Of a DNA stretch of 64,000 nucleotides, positions 1 through 12,262 are shown one piece after another. A model generated the notes under the pieces. That model had not been told where the DNA came from, did not search any database, and saw only the letters and a program-made list of their open reading frames with translations. The translations under genes and the position numbers were made by a program. The stretch spans positions 26,267,255-26,331,254 of the forward strand of contig CM042539.1 of the NCBI GenBank assembly GCA_023630585.1, given 5' to 3'. This DNA is from Cranoglanis bouderius (taxonomy: Eukaryota > Chordata > Actinopteri > Siluriformes > Cranoglanididae). How positions within the stretch are numbered: the first letter of the stretch is position 1; every line of letters begins with the position of its first letter.

Positions 1-707
1 GATATAGTCATGCTGATTTGATAAGCTATCATTATATAGTGTAGTACCCCAGAAGTGTTCAGAAATTGGGTGTGAATTTTAGAAGATGGCGATTATGGTG
101 ATGTCCTTATGGTCCTTTATTGCATTTTGGACTTTCAGAGTCATTTAGATGACTATTATTCAACAAGAACACACTGTTAGAGTACCTTGAGATCTACAGG
201 GCATGAAATCATGAGCGTCATGCACCAATTTGATGCGGCGGACAATTACAATGGACGGTCTCTTAAGTGTGCTCCCCACCTTCCCTCCCTCCGTCCCTTC
301 CAGCTAAAGCCTGCACTCAGGTAAAAATATATCCTTCACCTTGATATCTTCAAGAAAGAAAAAAAAACAAGGATAGCTTTGTTCTTCTCAAACTGCTGCT
401 TCAGCAATGCTGTCATTGTGCTGTTCTGGTCTGTCGCATTTGAAACTTTCGTCTCATGATGGCAGAATAATGACTAGTCTCTTTTTTTCACAGTTTCACA
501 CTCACCCTGTTGATTTGTTAGCATATTAATGTTATCGATTGCTTTAGCTCGGTCATTTGCGGTTTCTCATCATTCCTGGGTTTCTCCCACACGTTTGCTG
601 CTTCTGAATGCTGGCAGTGAAATAGTCATAAAATTCACAGCAAGGAGCCCAAACACAGCCAAAGGCTTAATTTTGTCTATTAATGTAAAATCCTGTGCTT
701 TTTAGCA
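1..707. other. Non-coding single-copy-looking DNA
   Basis: No convincing gene or repeat. Two patches (about 200-275 and 515-575) are complex, non-repetitive sequence with clustered ATTA, ACAAT and ATCGAT-type words, so they are possible conserved non-coding elements. This is composition-based inference only. Confidence 0.4.
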
Positions 708-1067
708 CAGTGGCTTGCATAAATGTATTGCACACCTTGCCCTTTGCCATATTTTGTAGTGTTAAGGACTGGAACTGAATTTTAATGTCATGAATCTACA
801 CAAATTACTGTAAATATAATATTTACATATATCAGTTCTCGTGCATCCAGATGCCATCAGAAGTCAGATAATTAGTTAAAGGGAGTCTACCTGTGTGCAA
901 TTAAAGTGCCACGTGCTCTCAATATAAATACCCCTGTTCCTGGAGGAACCTAGAATTTGTTAGAGAACATACTGTACCTAACCAAACAGCAACATGAACC
1001 ATAAGAACAAGTCCAGGACTAAGTTCTGGAAAGTATCTGGGTTAGGTAATAAAAATATCGCAGACTT

Positions 1068-1284
1068 TAAACTTGAACATCTCACAGAGCAACTTTAAAT
1101 CCATTATTTAAAAATGGAAAGAATATGCCACAACCGCGACTCTACCTAGAGGAAGATGTCCACCAAAATCATTGAGCAGGTAAGGAGTGCTTTGGATTCA
1201 GCTAGCTGATCTGACTGGGTGTGCAATGTCTACTTCAGACCTTTGTACGGGGTGAAATAGTCACGACGTACTGTAGGTTTGCCC
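1068..1284. repeat. Direct duplication, copy 1 (partner 1657-1857)
   Basis: The stretch starting GAACATCTCACAGA and running through GGTGAAATAGT to GTAGGTTTGCC recurs about 590 bp downstream with moderate divergence and small indels. Both copies encode the remnant of the same Tc1 N-terminal region. Confidence 0.75.
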
Positions 1285-1336
1285 TAGATCAACTGTTTCT
1301 CAAAGATTTTCTTCAGATCTTCTTGGTTTCATCTGA

Positions 1337-1618
1337 TTGCTGAAACCATGTTCTGCAAAGTACAGTATGCATGGTATCTCACTTGTTGAAAGGTATCGAT
1401 CAGGAGAGGGATATAAAATAATTTCCAAAACATTAGATGTACCATGGAACACTGTAAAGGCCACCAACAAATTGAGAAAATGGAGCACCACAGTGGCATC
1501 ACCAAGAACAGGACGTCTCAACAAAATATATAAAAAGCCAAGACAAAAACTTATCAGGGAGGCTGCCAAGAGACCTACGGCAACATTGAAGGTGCTGCAG
1601 GAATCTGACAAGTACTGA
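1337..1618 (+). pseudogene. Tc1-type transposase N-terminal DNA-binding fragment
   Basis: A 93-codon open stretch. It matches the paired-like helix-turn-helix of Tc1 transposases (motif 'ERYRSGEGYKIISKTL', then a 'W.TTV.SPRTGR' linker like a GRPR/AT-hook region and a 'REAAKRPTATL' second helix). A full transposase is about 340 residues; the catalytic DDE domain is missing. The related minus-strand copy at 4233-4490 carries the same domain, so both derive from one family. It is a fossil, not a gene. Confidence 0.75.
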
Positions 1619-1656
1619 CTGCTCTATGCATGTGACAACAATCTATCCCAAATATT

Positions 1657-1857
1657 GAACTCGAACATCTCACAGACCAACATTAAATCCATTATCAAGA
1701 AATGGAAAGAATATGGCACAACTGCAACTCTACCTAGAAGAAAATATCCACCATTGACCAGGTAAGGAGTTCTAGCTGATCTGGTGTGAAATGTCTACTT
1801 CAGACCTTTGAATGGGGTGAAATAGTGAAATGGTTACAACATACCGTAGGTTTGCCA
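1657..1857. repeat. Direct duplication, copy 2 (partner 1068-1284)
   Basis: Shares GAACATCTCACAGA, ATGGAAAGAATATG, CAGGTAAGGAGT and TGTCTACTTCAGACCTTTG with copy 1, in the same order. Confidence 0.75.
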
Positions 1858-1860
1858 CCG

Positions 1861-2838
1861 TCACAGACATTGACACAGCAGTGCTTAGAATATTTCTTCA
1901 TTTTCTGTCTTCAGTACCTTAGGGCGGACATTTTGATGTGGCATTATGAAGGACAAGATGCTGTCTCACTAGATTGACTAAGTGAGAGCGACACAACTTC
2001 ATAACGAGATTGCATCATAGCCCAGAATGCAAGTAGCCCATTAGTTTGTCTCTGATGTTTCTGTTCTTTGTCACAAAATCTCATAGAGTATTTGTCTTAG
2101 TTTCTATATTCCGTGTTCCCTGATTTTGACCCTCGCTCATGCTTTCGTTGTTGTGTGAAGTCGCGCCAGCTATAGACTTGGATGATAATTCTTCAAATAA
2201 AACACGTACTTGCATCTTACCTTCAGTCACCACATGCTGCACATGATCACAAATGTGTCCTGTGTTAGAGTTAGTAAAAAGTGTGAAATGCTTGTTTACC
2301 AATGTTCGCTTGGGTATCTATTGGACATGAGCCACTCACTTTCAGCATATGTATTCTGTTCTGCACTTTGCATGTCAAACCGTCTGTATTTCTCTGATAG
2401 CTGTCAGTTTGTGCATGATCGCCTTGAGGGCTGGCGATGCGGTGTACCGGTGCTTGCTTGGCACGATGCCCTGGGGCTCTAGTGTACACCATTGATGAAG
2501 CTAGAATTTGGTGGTGGGATCTGTAGGATGGAAATTGTGTGATGTTTCAGAATTGACCAGCGAATTAAATGGAAGTCAGCTACAACATTTGTCTGCCTAT
2601 AATTTTTCATTGTTTTCTCATGAGTGAAAGTGCTATAGTTAGCTATCAGATGGCTAATCATACTCTCAGCTTGTCAGACTGGCTTGCCGTTGCTTGAATT
2701 TTTCACATAGTACTGTGGCAGCCACGTCAATGTGTCAGTGTCAATGTCTTTTATTTCCTATTTTAATAACACTGTCATTATACTGGGGAGACTGCAATAA
2801 TGGCTGTAGCTAATCACATCCTCAGAATATGTTTCATG
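1861..2838. other. Intergenic DNA without recognised features
   Basis: Only short chance ORFs on both strands. No splice, repeat or RNA signal that I can support. Confidence 0.4.
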
Positions 2839-3059
2839 TACAGTGGATATAAACAGTCTACAGACCCCTATTAAAATGGCAGGTTTTTGTGAAGTTAAAG
2901 AATGAAACCAAATAAAGTGAAAAACAATCTGATAATTTTCTAGGGAAAAAATAAAAAATAAAAAACCTATCAATAACCTGGTTGCATAAGTGTGCACGCC
3001 CCTAAACTAATACTTTATTGAAGCATCTTTTGATTTGATTACACCACTCAGTCTCTTTG

Positions 3060-4490
3060 AGTAAGAGTCCATCAATGTGGCACATCTTGCCTTGGCAATA
3101 TTTTCCCACTCTTTCTAGCAAAAACATTCTAGTTCTGTCAGATTGTATAAGTGCATCTCCTGTGCACAGCTGGCTTCAGGTCACCCCACAGATTTTTAGT
3201 TGGATTCAGGTCAGGGCTCTGGCTAGTCCATTCAAAAAACATTGATCTTCTTTTGTTTAAGCCATTCCTTTGTTGATTTGGATGTATGCTTTGGGTCATT
3301 GGCATGCTGAAAGGTGAAATTTCTTTTCTTCTTCAGCTTCCTTAGCAGACACCTGGAAGTTTTGCACTAAAATCGACTGGTATTTGTAGCTATTCATGAT
3401 TCCCTCCACCTTGATAAACGCCCCAGTTCTGGCTGAAGAAAATCAGCCCTAAAGCATGATGCTGCCACCACCATTCTTCACCGTGGGTATGGTGTTCTTT
3501 TGGTGGTGCTTTTTTTCACCAAACATACCTTTTTGGAATAATGGAACTATTACACCTTTTGAAATTGGTCTCATTTACATTTATGGCATTTGGCAGACGC
3601 CCTTATCCAGAGCGACTTCCAAAAGTGCTTTGAGTCTCTATCATCAAATACATCCCAATACGGGTTCACTAGGTCATGGACTAAGAACACCATCAGTCTA
3701 AAAACACTGTTGGAAGGTAAAATGGTAAGAGAAACACACAGACAACACTTTTTTTAAATTAAATGAACAGTGCTAATTTAAGTAATTTAGGAAGAGGTAG
3801 GTCATTAGACGTCATTTGAAGACTGCCAGTGACTCAGCTGTTCGGACATCTAGGGGGAGTTCATTCAAGACCTAGGTGCCAAAACAGAGAAGAGTCTTGA
3901 TGTGTGCCTTCCTTGTACCCTGAGAGATGGTGGCACCAGTTTAGCTGTGCTAGAGGATCAGAGGGAGCGTGGTGCAGTGCGGGGTGTGATAAGTGACATA
4001 ACACATTTTGCCACATGGTTTGTGGTGATTTAGTTGAGCTTGGATGTTTTTTTTTTTTGTTAGAAAGGGCTTCCATCTAGCCACCCTACCCCATAGCCCA
4101 GACATGTGAAGAATACGAGAGATTATTATAACATGCAGAGAGTAATCAGTACTTGTCAGATATTCCTGCAGCTCCTTTAATGTTGCCTTAGGTCTCTTGG
4201 CAGCGTCCCTGGTAAGTTTTTGTCTTGTTCTTTTATAAACTTTGGAGGGATGTCCTGTTCTTAGTGATGTCACTGTGGTGCTCCATTTTCTCCACTTGTT
4301 GATGATGGCCTTCACTGTGTTCCAGGGTACATGTAATGTTCGGAAATTCTTTTATACGCCTCTCCTGATCGATACCTTCCGACAGTGAGATACCATGCAT
4401 GCTCTGTAAGCTAATTGCAGACCATGGCTTCAGCAGTCGGATGAAACCAAGAAGATGTGAAGAAAATCCTACAGAAACAGTTGGTCTTGA
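3060..4490 (-). pseudogene. Broken Tc1 transposase
   Basis: The N-terminal helix-turn-helix lies at about 4490-4233 (minus strand, 'KWRKWSTTV' and 'TRDAAKRPKATLKELQ'). The segment near 4020-4110 corresponds to the 'GLWGRVARWKPFL' region. The C-terminal part lies at about 3570-3060. The catalytic tail reads 'SPDLNPTKNLW' near 3200-3245; functional Tc1 proteins have glutamate where this copy has lysine, so the third catalytic acid appears lost. Stops, frameshifts and the inserted repeat add to the inactivation. Confidence 0.75.
3572..4003 (+). repeat. Teleost dispersed repeat inserted in the Tc1
   Basis: Begins TTACATTTATGGCATTTGGC, a motif widespread in fish genomes (GGCATTT.GCAGACGC..TTATCC). 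It interrupts the transposase between a 'TTGGTCTC' and a 'TTTTGCCACATGG' block that are normally contiguous in this Tc1 family. Related copies lie at 9712-9860 and 31685-31873. Class (SINE or MITE) is uncertain. Confidence 0.65.
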
Positions 4491-5082
4491 TTTGGGGTGA
4501 ATCAGAATAATTTCATTGATGACAGCTGTATGATAATTACTTTTGAACATGAGATGGAATGTGATTGGTTCATTTTTCCCTATTATAAAAGGGTGTGCAC
4601 ACATAAGCAACCATGTTATTGTAGCTTTATTTTCCCTATTTCTCCCAAAAATTTTTCTGACTGTTTTTTCACTTAATGTTCATGCATTATAATTATACAC
4701 TAAGGGTGGAAAAAGTTCTGACATAATTTATCTGGGTTTCATTTTTAACAAAAACCTGCCATTTTGAAAAGGGGTGTGTAGACTTTATTTCTTTATTTTA
4801 TATCCATTGTAAGTCTTGTCAGTGTTACTCATTAAATCTGCATTACCTTGCAACTCACAACCTGCTGGATTGTTCAACACAGAGGTGGTGTCCATGGTAC
4901 AAAATATTTTTCCAAGCATCACTTAAAATTACATATTTCTAACAGTGAAGCCTCCAAATTCCCAAAATACTGCTCTTCTAGAGATAAGCTTTCCGTCATG
5001 TTCTTTCAATTAATACAGACACAACTTTAAACTGCGTCATAACAGAGGCCATCTGTGAAACAAGTTAGTTCCTGTCATCCTG

Positions 5083-5513
5083 TTCCTGTTACATTATAGC
5101 ACTATAAACATTCATCCCCTCACCAGTCTCTCTTCTCTCGTGCTCTCTCAATGTAATTAGGATAAAAACCCCAGCTTGTCATGTCACTGAGAAAACATAC
5201 AGTTACATCTTTACCTCTGAGTCTTACAAAACTTACTGACACTGGAGACTCCTTCCATCAAATTTTATATAAGCATATCCTTAATTAAAAAAAAAAGACA
5301 GAAAGATGTTTTCTAATCTGTTTATGTGAAGCGACTGCAGTACAAATCTCTGTGAATGAGCTGTTACTATAGAAAGATAACATATTATAATGAGTGCATT
5401 AATTAAGATTTGCTTTGAGCTGGAACTACTGTCAGAGGTGCTGTTATAGAAATTTAATCAACACCGTCTGACCAATCAGAATGGAGAATTCAACTGCACT
5501 GTGGTGTACAGTC
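5083..5513 (+). repeat. R1 non-autonomous repeat, copy A
   Basis: Member of a family recurring in this window. Diagnostic blocks are CACTGGAGACTCCTTC, then near the end GCTGTTATAGAAA, TCTGACCAATCAGAAT and GAGAATTCAAC. No coding capacity. Likely a MITE-like DNA transposon derivative; ends are not sharply defined. Confidence 0.7.
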
Positions 5514-6360
5514 TACGTTCCATAATATAAAACAAACATGCTTTCTTTTTCCTTGTTTTATGAAGGTCTAGTGCTAATCTAGTGGTGGAATTTCCAGCCA
5601 AAAGCAAGTAATTTCTTTCTTTTTTTTGATTGAATCAGTTAGCTAGCAATAATTTTTGCGTTATATCCGGGGCATATTTTCTCAGCATTAATTTACTTGT
5701 CTTTCGTTTGAAATAAATAAATAAATGTACTGTGATGCAGTTTGAAATTCCACTTTTCCCATTTCCCTTGAAACCTTTACAAACAGTTTAATAGCCTTTG
5801 TTTTTATAATCAAAACCGTTTCTTTTCATTGGCATGCAGCTAAAAGTTCCTTTGCCTCAATCTCCCTCAAGTTCAACACAATGTTACATCGTTACCGAAA
5901 GCACGTTACCGTGTTTCTGAAAGCAGATCAGAATCGGATCGGACGTTGGAGCTGACTCGGTGCTGTTCGACTGACGTGTAAGACATTGCCAGAGGACGCT
6001 TTGCAAAGTTATGAGAATTGATTTGAATCTTTTTTTTTTGGACAAGATTGCTTTCCCTCCAGCAGTGTCCTCCATTTGAACAGAACTGCTCTTCTGCACT
6101 TGACGTCCAGCTCTTACTGTGAAAGCAACAAACTTAATATTTTATGCTTGTTTCTTGGCATGGACATTAAGTAAATGTGTGAATGCTTAATTAAAACCTA
6201 GCGCAATGCAAACCCCCACCCAACCCCCCCGTGCGTGGGCATCGTACTTGTTGTTCATTCCTCTGTTCTTCCATCTGTAGTCTTCTGCTGCTCTCTGCAA
6301 AGGGCAGGAACACACTGAATCACCAATCCATCAAGTCCAATGTTTACTTCTTTATAGATT

Positions 6361-6435
<75 letters not shown>

Positions 6436-7115
6436 TTTTATTTTCAGTCTGCAGGACATTTTCATTCGTTCATTCTAAAACGCAAGGTGTTAGCGTTCTA
6501 GCTTTCCTCATGCTCGTACATGACCATGGATTTAGCTGTTATCACATTAGCAGCACTCTAATGAGACACAATAGCTAATTACTTGTGCCAGGTTTAATTA
6601 ATGACAAGGGAAGCTCATAAGCTCATAAGCTCAGTTAGATCATTATGTAGCACTAGCTATTAGCAAACAGGTGAAGTCGACTTGTTTGGAAGCAGCAGCT
6701 TTTGAGCGCGGAGGCTGTGGAAATAGATGCCGCCTACACGACACCCGAAAGCCGAGGAGAATTTTTATTACTCCTGCACATGAAGTCTGCCATATTGTGA
6801 TCCAGGAAAGGTTTACTGGGTTACTCGACGGCTGTCACATGTCCTGTTAGTCACTCTTGATGTATCTTTAACATGTATCTTTCAGGTTCCTCTCTGACAT
6901 TGTAGGCAGGAGTTGTAATTGTCTCGAATGTGTAGCTTCTTCAAACTACTTCTTGGATTAATTTTCTTCCATAACAATGATTCTTTTCTCTAGTAGCACC
7001 AGTGGCTAATAATTAATTATTAGTTTAGTTTGTATCTTACTTTGTATTTAATTTAATTACATTTTACATCCTCACACTGTCTCTATACAGGTCTTGGTCT
7101 TGTTATTGTCACACA
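5514..7115. other. Intergenic DNA with a TG microsatellite
   Basis: No gene seen. 6590-6960 is complex and non-repetitive, possibly conserved non-coding DNA. The open frame across 6231-6578 is created by the dinucleotide run. Confidence 0.4.
6362..6434. repeat. (TG)n microsatellite
   Basis: About 36 uninterrupted TG units. Confidence 0.98.
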
Positions 7116-7560
7116 TATTTGCAATTGAGGTCATAATTTTACATACGCCTTGCAGAATCTGAAAAATGTTAATAATTTAAAATGCAACACGATTCAATTA
7201 TTTTGTTTCCTGGGAAACATGCAAATATCTTAGGCATCTTCTGAAGGGCAGTACTAAATGAAAGAAATAAGATCTTTAACCAAAATGATAATAATTTACA
7301 CTGATCATCCTGTTCAGAAGTTTACATCCCCCTGGCTCTTAATGTATCGTGTTGCCTTCGTGAACATCAGTGAATGTTTGCACCTTTTGTAATAGTTGTG
7401 TACGAGTCCCTCAGTTGTCCTCAGTGTGAAAAGATGGATCTCAACATCATATAGCCACTGTTGGAAAGGGGTCAAATATACAGAAGATGCTGGAAAAGCA
7501 AAAAATGTACAGGAACTGGAGGATTTTTCTATCACCAAAAAAATAAAAATAAAAAAATAG
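7116..7560. repeat. Tc1-related MITE-like repeat
   Basis: Contains GAGGTCATAATTTTACATAC near the left edge and TTCAGAAGTTTACATCC internally, then a TCAGTTGTCCTCAGTGTGAA block. These I recognise as parts of a common teleost non-autonomous Tc1-like repeat. No transposase. Confidence 0.55.
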
Positions 7561-7605
7561 AAACGTTTCCATGGCGTTGTGAAGGCAACCTTCTAATACC
7601 CATTA

Positions 7606-8035
7606 CCACAGTTTTGTTGAATTCTCCATTCTCAATAATCAGAAGGGGTTGATTCATTTCTTTAATAGGGACTATGGCAGGAGTTCTGGCTGCAAGACAA
7701 ATCACAGGTTTACAGTATGTTAACGAGCTCATTATACAGTAATAAGTTGCTATTTCTATAGTAACAACTTACACAGGGGGTTGTACAGCAGACATTCCAC
7801 ATAAAAGGGTAAAAAAAAAAAAGTGTGCAATTGTTGATATGGTGAAATTTTCTGTGAGGAGGCATTTATTAAACACTTATGGAAGGAGTCTCCAGTGTCA
7901 GTGCTTTGTAACAGTCAGGAAGTCTTGAGGACGGGGGATGTTGAGGTTTGATGGTAACGTAAGCTAAATAGAGAAAAGAATAGCGGTTGGTGAAAGGACG
8001 ATTGTTTATTGTTGCGGTAACGTACATAACACGTC
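7606..8035 (-). repeat. R1 non-autonomous repeat, copy D
   Basis: Reverse orientation: TTGAATTCTCCATTCTCA... at the left and GGAAGGAGTCTCCAGTGTCA near 7880, matching the other copies in inverse order. Confidence 0.65.
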
Positions 8036-8289
8036 TTTTGTGGACCTTCCACAACATTTAAATATAACTATAAATGGATAAAATGTATGAATTGTTGGCA
8101 AATTACTGTGGTATAAAATGAATAAAACACTGTTATAAAAATAAAATAAATAATCAAATTTGAGGTGATAACAGTAACAGCAATATTGTACACCATCGTG
8201 TAGTTATATTTTTTCTATAACAGCGTGACGTGGTATTTTAGTCTTTACTTAAAAGCTTTACTGTATCATGTATCTCCAACAGAACATTA

Positions 8290-8292
<3 letters not shown>

Positions 8293-8333
<41 letters not shown>
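8293..8333. repeat. (ATT)n microsatellite
   Basis: About 14 ATT units ending in ATTAATTTG. Confidence 0.95.
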
Positions 8334-8336
<3 letters not shown>

Positions 8337-8339
8337 TTG

Positions 8340-9711
8340 ATTTTCAAATGGCAATTTAAAATGGAGCATGTTCTGGGGTTGACAGATATAGTTTGGATGT
8401 TTACAATGATAATAAATAATTTGGTATTTTTATTTATTCAATTTTTTTTTTTAGCTCCTTTATTTTGGCTCATTATGATCCATATGCAGTTCAGTACCTA
8501 GCCAAAAAGTACTTCTAAAATGACTTCTGTTTATGAGTTTAAAACATGATTGGTAAACTACGTGAAAGTCCAATGAAGGTTTTCACCTGTTCTCAGAAAT
8601 TCTTAGTGATTTGCTGAATTTATGATACAAATTGCCATAGAAACAGCGTCATTGCAGGAGCAACGCTCAAAGACTGAAGAACCTGAAGAACTCTATAGCT
8701 GTAAGAGTCTCTATTCATTTTCAGTTCCAACATGATTTGTGATATTTACTAAAACTTTTCTTTCTTCCTGCTGTAGCTGCCTAACTGAAATTTATTCCAT
8801 ATCTTCATCTCGGTGGAAAAAAATGCAGCAAAGTCCACATTTATTGTGTATACGACATTTAGTGTGTTTGTGCTCGTTACTTTCTCTCTGATGTTTGCCA
8901 TCCCAAGAGGGGTTATTCTAACTTGCTCTTAGAGATAAGGCTTTTTTTTTTTATATTCTGTTTTTTCACCACACGTCCTTTGAGTTCTATCAAAAGATTT
9001 GTTTTATCGTCCAAGAAACGCATTATTTGCGGCATTGCGGCACGCAATGCATCAACAGCTTCATAAGCAGCGGGAGAGAAAATGTGAGCACTAGGAGAAG
9101 ATAGGATGCTATAATCCTAATGCCATCTCCTCCATGGCCCACAGAATTGAAACAGAGGAGACCTCGGGACTGGAAGGCAGATTTTAATTATTTGCCACAG
9201 CGACCGCGGGAAGATGTGCCGCTCGGATACAGACACGAAATAAAACCGAATAAATTTTGCGGTGACTGAGCATTAACTATTGTTGACAGGTTGACTTTCA
9301 ATCTGCTCGGGCAGTGAATGCAAGATTAAAGGGATGTGGCATGTGGAGAGAGATGTGGCTCATAAACTGAGAAAATGAAATGATCAGGAAATACGATGAC
9401 TAGTGAATTATTTATCTATCTATTTATTTATTTGATTGAGTAAATTACTACTAAAAATACTAGCCTTATTTATCAAGCTGGAACGGATTTGTGCGTAGAT
9501 CGTTCGTACGAGCGTTTACACAAGGAATTTGGCATTTCTGAAAATCTTGTAAATTCTGATAAAACATTCGTATCCTACTCGTGCTCCTGAGTGTGTTTAC
9601 GCATAAGAAGACTAACTAATATAAACCTCGACTTGATCGACTTCAAATCATATAATATGCATGGATCACTGCACGTTTCTTTCTGGAACACATGGTCAAG
9701 TTGAAATTTTG
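8340..9711. other. Intergenic DNA, partly complex
   Basis: No gene. 9000-9400 stands out as non-repetitive, higher-complexity sequence (contains TTTAATTATTTGCCACAGCG and GACTTTCAATCTGCTCGGG) and could be a conserved non-coding element. Neither reading frame is long enough to suggest an exon. Confidence 0.4.
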
Positions 9712-9860
9712 ATTACATTTACAGCGTTTAGCAGACGTCCTTATCTAGGGCGACTAGGTGCTTTTGGAGTCTGTAACAAAATCACATCCTCATGCTAGTT
9801 CACTAGGGACTCAGAGTACCATCGAGAACATTTTGTCAAAGCCAGTCGTTTTATATAATA
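9712..9860 (+). repeat. Teleost dispersed repeat fragment
   Basis: ATTACATTTACAGCGTTTAG followed by CAGACGTCCTTATC. Same family as 3572-4003, including the shared downstream GGTTCACTAGG-like block. Confidence 0.6.
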
Positions 9861-11265
9861 GGCATTAATTAAATAGTATAAAAAAATAAAGAAAGCGACC
9901 CAACACACACCCATAAATTAAGACAAATAAAACTAACCATTCAAACCGTAAACAAAGGCCTCAGCTGATGGAAGGTTTAGCACTAGCTTATTATTATTAA
10001 ATAATTTATTGGTATAAAAGTGAAACAAAATCACTTCCACTTAACGTTTTATGGAGTTTTGTGGGCATCACTAAACACAAATGTCAGGAACGCACTTTAC
10101 ATGGTAAAGGTGATACATATGCAACATATGCATGCAAATACGAAGAAATTCAGCGTTTCCGAAACGTTTTAGTTCAATTTTGCTTTCACAAACATTTACG
10201 CACAACTTTACTAAAAGATTGATCAATGGGGCCCGTTGCTGTTTACGTCACTGTGGTGCTGGTCAGAAAACCTCTTAGAAAACCCAGAATCACTGAAATA
10301 GGTCTCTCTCTCTCTTTTTTTTTTTTTTTGATGATTATTGTTTATGAAGTTTTGCACATAAAAATATGCTGAAAACTCATGGATGTGATGATGGATTTGT
10401 TCAGTCGTCACCCGTTTAGAACTGGAGAACTTTAGAATGCATATCTTTGACACACCTTTTTCGTATCTGTATTACTGACTGAGCTGCTGTTAAAGAAAAC
10501 GAATCAACACCTTCTAACCAATAAGAATCGAAAATTCAACAGGTATAAAATGTCAAAATCTCAGTGCAGAATATTTCAATAAAATACTGTAGCTATCGTA
10601 ATCAGTATTCTTCTACGTGTTCTTGCTCCTTCTTTTTTCATTCTAAGCTTATGTTTTGCACCGACTCTTCGCTTCCTCTAAATGAAATCTCTGAGAAAAT
10701 TGATTTTATTTTCTGCTTTTGCATCTTACAAGGACGTGCGAGTATAACGTGCATGTCAGGAAGTCTGGGTATGTTTCATTTATATCCAGAGACTTTTCTC
10801 TTTTCTCTTTTTTTATGGCTTTTCAACAACACTTACGCATAAGTTCTCCACTCTTTTAAATCCAGCAACAGAATTATTTTAATGGAGATATTTCTCAATT
10901 GTTTTCGATGCAAACATTTGTATTAAGATTTCCTGACAGAGAATTGCTGTGTGTAAAGGATCTGGTGGTGATTTTAACTTTTTTTTTTTTTGTGCTGCTT
11001 ATTCATTTTCATATCTATTATTGTTACAGATGTACTGTATTTATCAAGGTTTTACCTCTGTCCAGCATTTATATTAAAATTAACTGTTTCCACATGAGTC
11101 CAATCATTTTTCTGGTGGAAGGTGGAAAATTCACATAATCTCTCTCTCACACACACACACGTTTATAGATCTTAAATCTGAACTTTGATCTGGTTTTATT
11201 AAAAACAAAATTCTACATAAAATAAAAAATAAATATTCTGATTATATACATATGATAATAGATTC
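9861..11265. other. Intergenic DNA
   Basis: AT-rich, no gene recognised. A terminal fragment of the R1 family lies at about 10488-10553 (GAGCTGCTGTTAAAGAAAAC, then CTTCTAACCAATAAGAATC). Confidence 0.45.
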
Positions 11266-11660
11266 CGCTTTAAACATTCTGAGTAAAAATAAATCTTTCT
11301 GAGTAAAATAGAAGCAAACATCCTGAGAAAAACATTCTGTATGAATTAAAATAAAACATTCTGAGAAAAATGTAATCAATGATTCTGAGAAACAAAACAT
11401 TCTGAATGAAATAAAAACCTGAATAAAATGGAAATGATACAAAAAACATTCTGAATACAACAGTTAAAAAATCATATAAGTCAAATAAGCAAAATGAATT
11501 CTCAGTAAGATAATAATAAAAAAAAAACATTCAGGGTAAATTAAAAATAAAACATTTTGAATACAACAATAAGAAACATTCTGAATAAAATAAGAAAAGA
11601 ACATTTTGTTAAATAAGAAAAACCTTCTGAGTAAAAAAAAAACATTGAGTGTAAAAAATA
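11266..11660. repeat. Degenerate AT-rich minisatellite
   Basis: About 15 imperfect repeats of a unit near AAACATTCTGAGTAAAATA, spaced irregularly by roughly 17-35 bp. Overlapping minus-strand ORFs here are products of the repeat and have no family match I recognise. Confidence 0.75.
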
Positions 11661-12179
11661 AAAAATAAATAACACCACATTTTCACTAAAATCCATTTAT
11701 CCTCTTTTGCATGTTTTAATTGTAATACAAAAACACCCTTTGTGTTGATGTATTCTTCAGCAGTTTACTATTAAACAAACAAACAAACAAACAAACAAAA
11801 AAACACACAAAAAATGAAGTCATGCTATTACCTGGCCTTAAAAATTAGTCGACCATGTTGTAAAAAAAAAAAAAAAAAAACCTGCAGGATCTTTCACAGC
11901 ACACACCATAAACGTAAAAATAGCATTACATCATTATGTAGTAATAGTGTCATTCATAGTTAATGGTGTAACTATATTGAAGTCCTTTGCTGATATATCG
12001 TGGTAGAGTTTATGTGAGATGTTTGCACTTTGCAGAAGTTTATCAGGGATGTAGTTACTGCCACGAGGGTGAAAAGCAAATTGATCCTCCAGTGTAATTG
12101 GACAGTTCAATGTTCTGTATTGACAAATCAATTTAGTTGCTCTAAAGCACCACAAATGGACACAACAATAAACACACAT

Positions 12180-12262
<83 letters not shown>

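Larger units (their letters stand above)
708..1860 (+). mobile_element. Degenerate Tc1/mariner element remnant(s)
   Basis: The left edge begins CAGTGGCTTGCAT, typical of Tc1 inverted-repeat tips in fish. A broken N-terminal transposase region follows (about 1000-1200, encoding a helix-turn-helix stretch related to 'KWKEYGTTATLPR'). A second Tc1 family's DNA-binding segment (1337-1618) sits between two copies of that region. No right inverted repeat or catalytic DDE region was found, so the element is inactive and truncated. Confidence 0.65.
2841..4809 (-). mobile_element. Tc1/mariner element with both inverted-repeat ends, nested insert
   Basis: The left tip CAGTGGATATAAA and the right tip (read on the minus strand CAATGGATATAAA) are inverted repeats, followed by the shared GTCTACACACCCCT-like and AATGGCAGGTTTTTGT blocks. 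Both ends are flanked by TA (2839-2840 and 4810-4811), the Tc1 target duplication. The transposase lies on the minus strand, broken by stops and frameshifts, and a second repeat (3572-4003) is inserted in it. Confidence 0.85.

Noticed and set aside
6231..6578. 115-codon ORF with a Val-Cys run
   Set aside because: Produced by the TG microsatellite; no domain outside the repeat.
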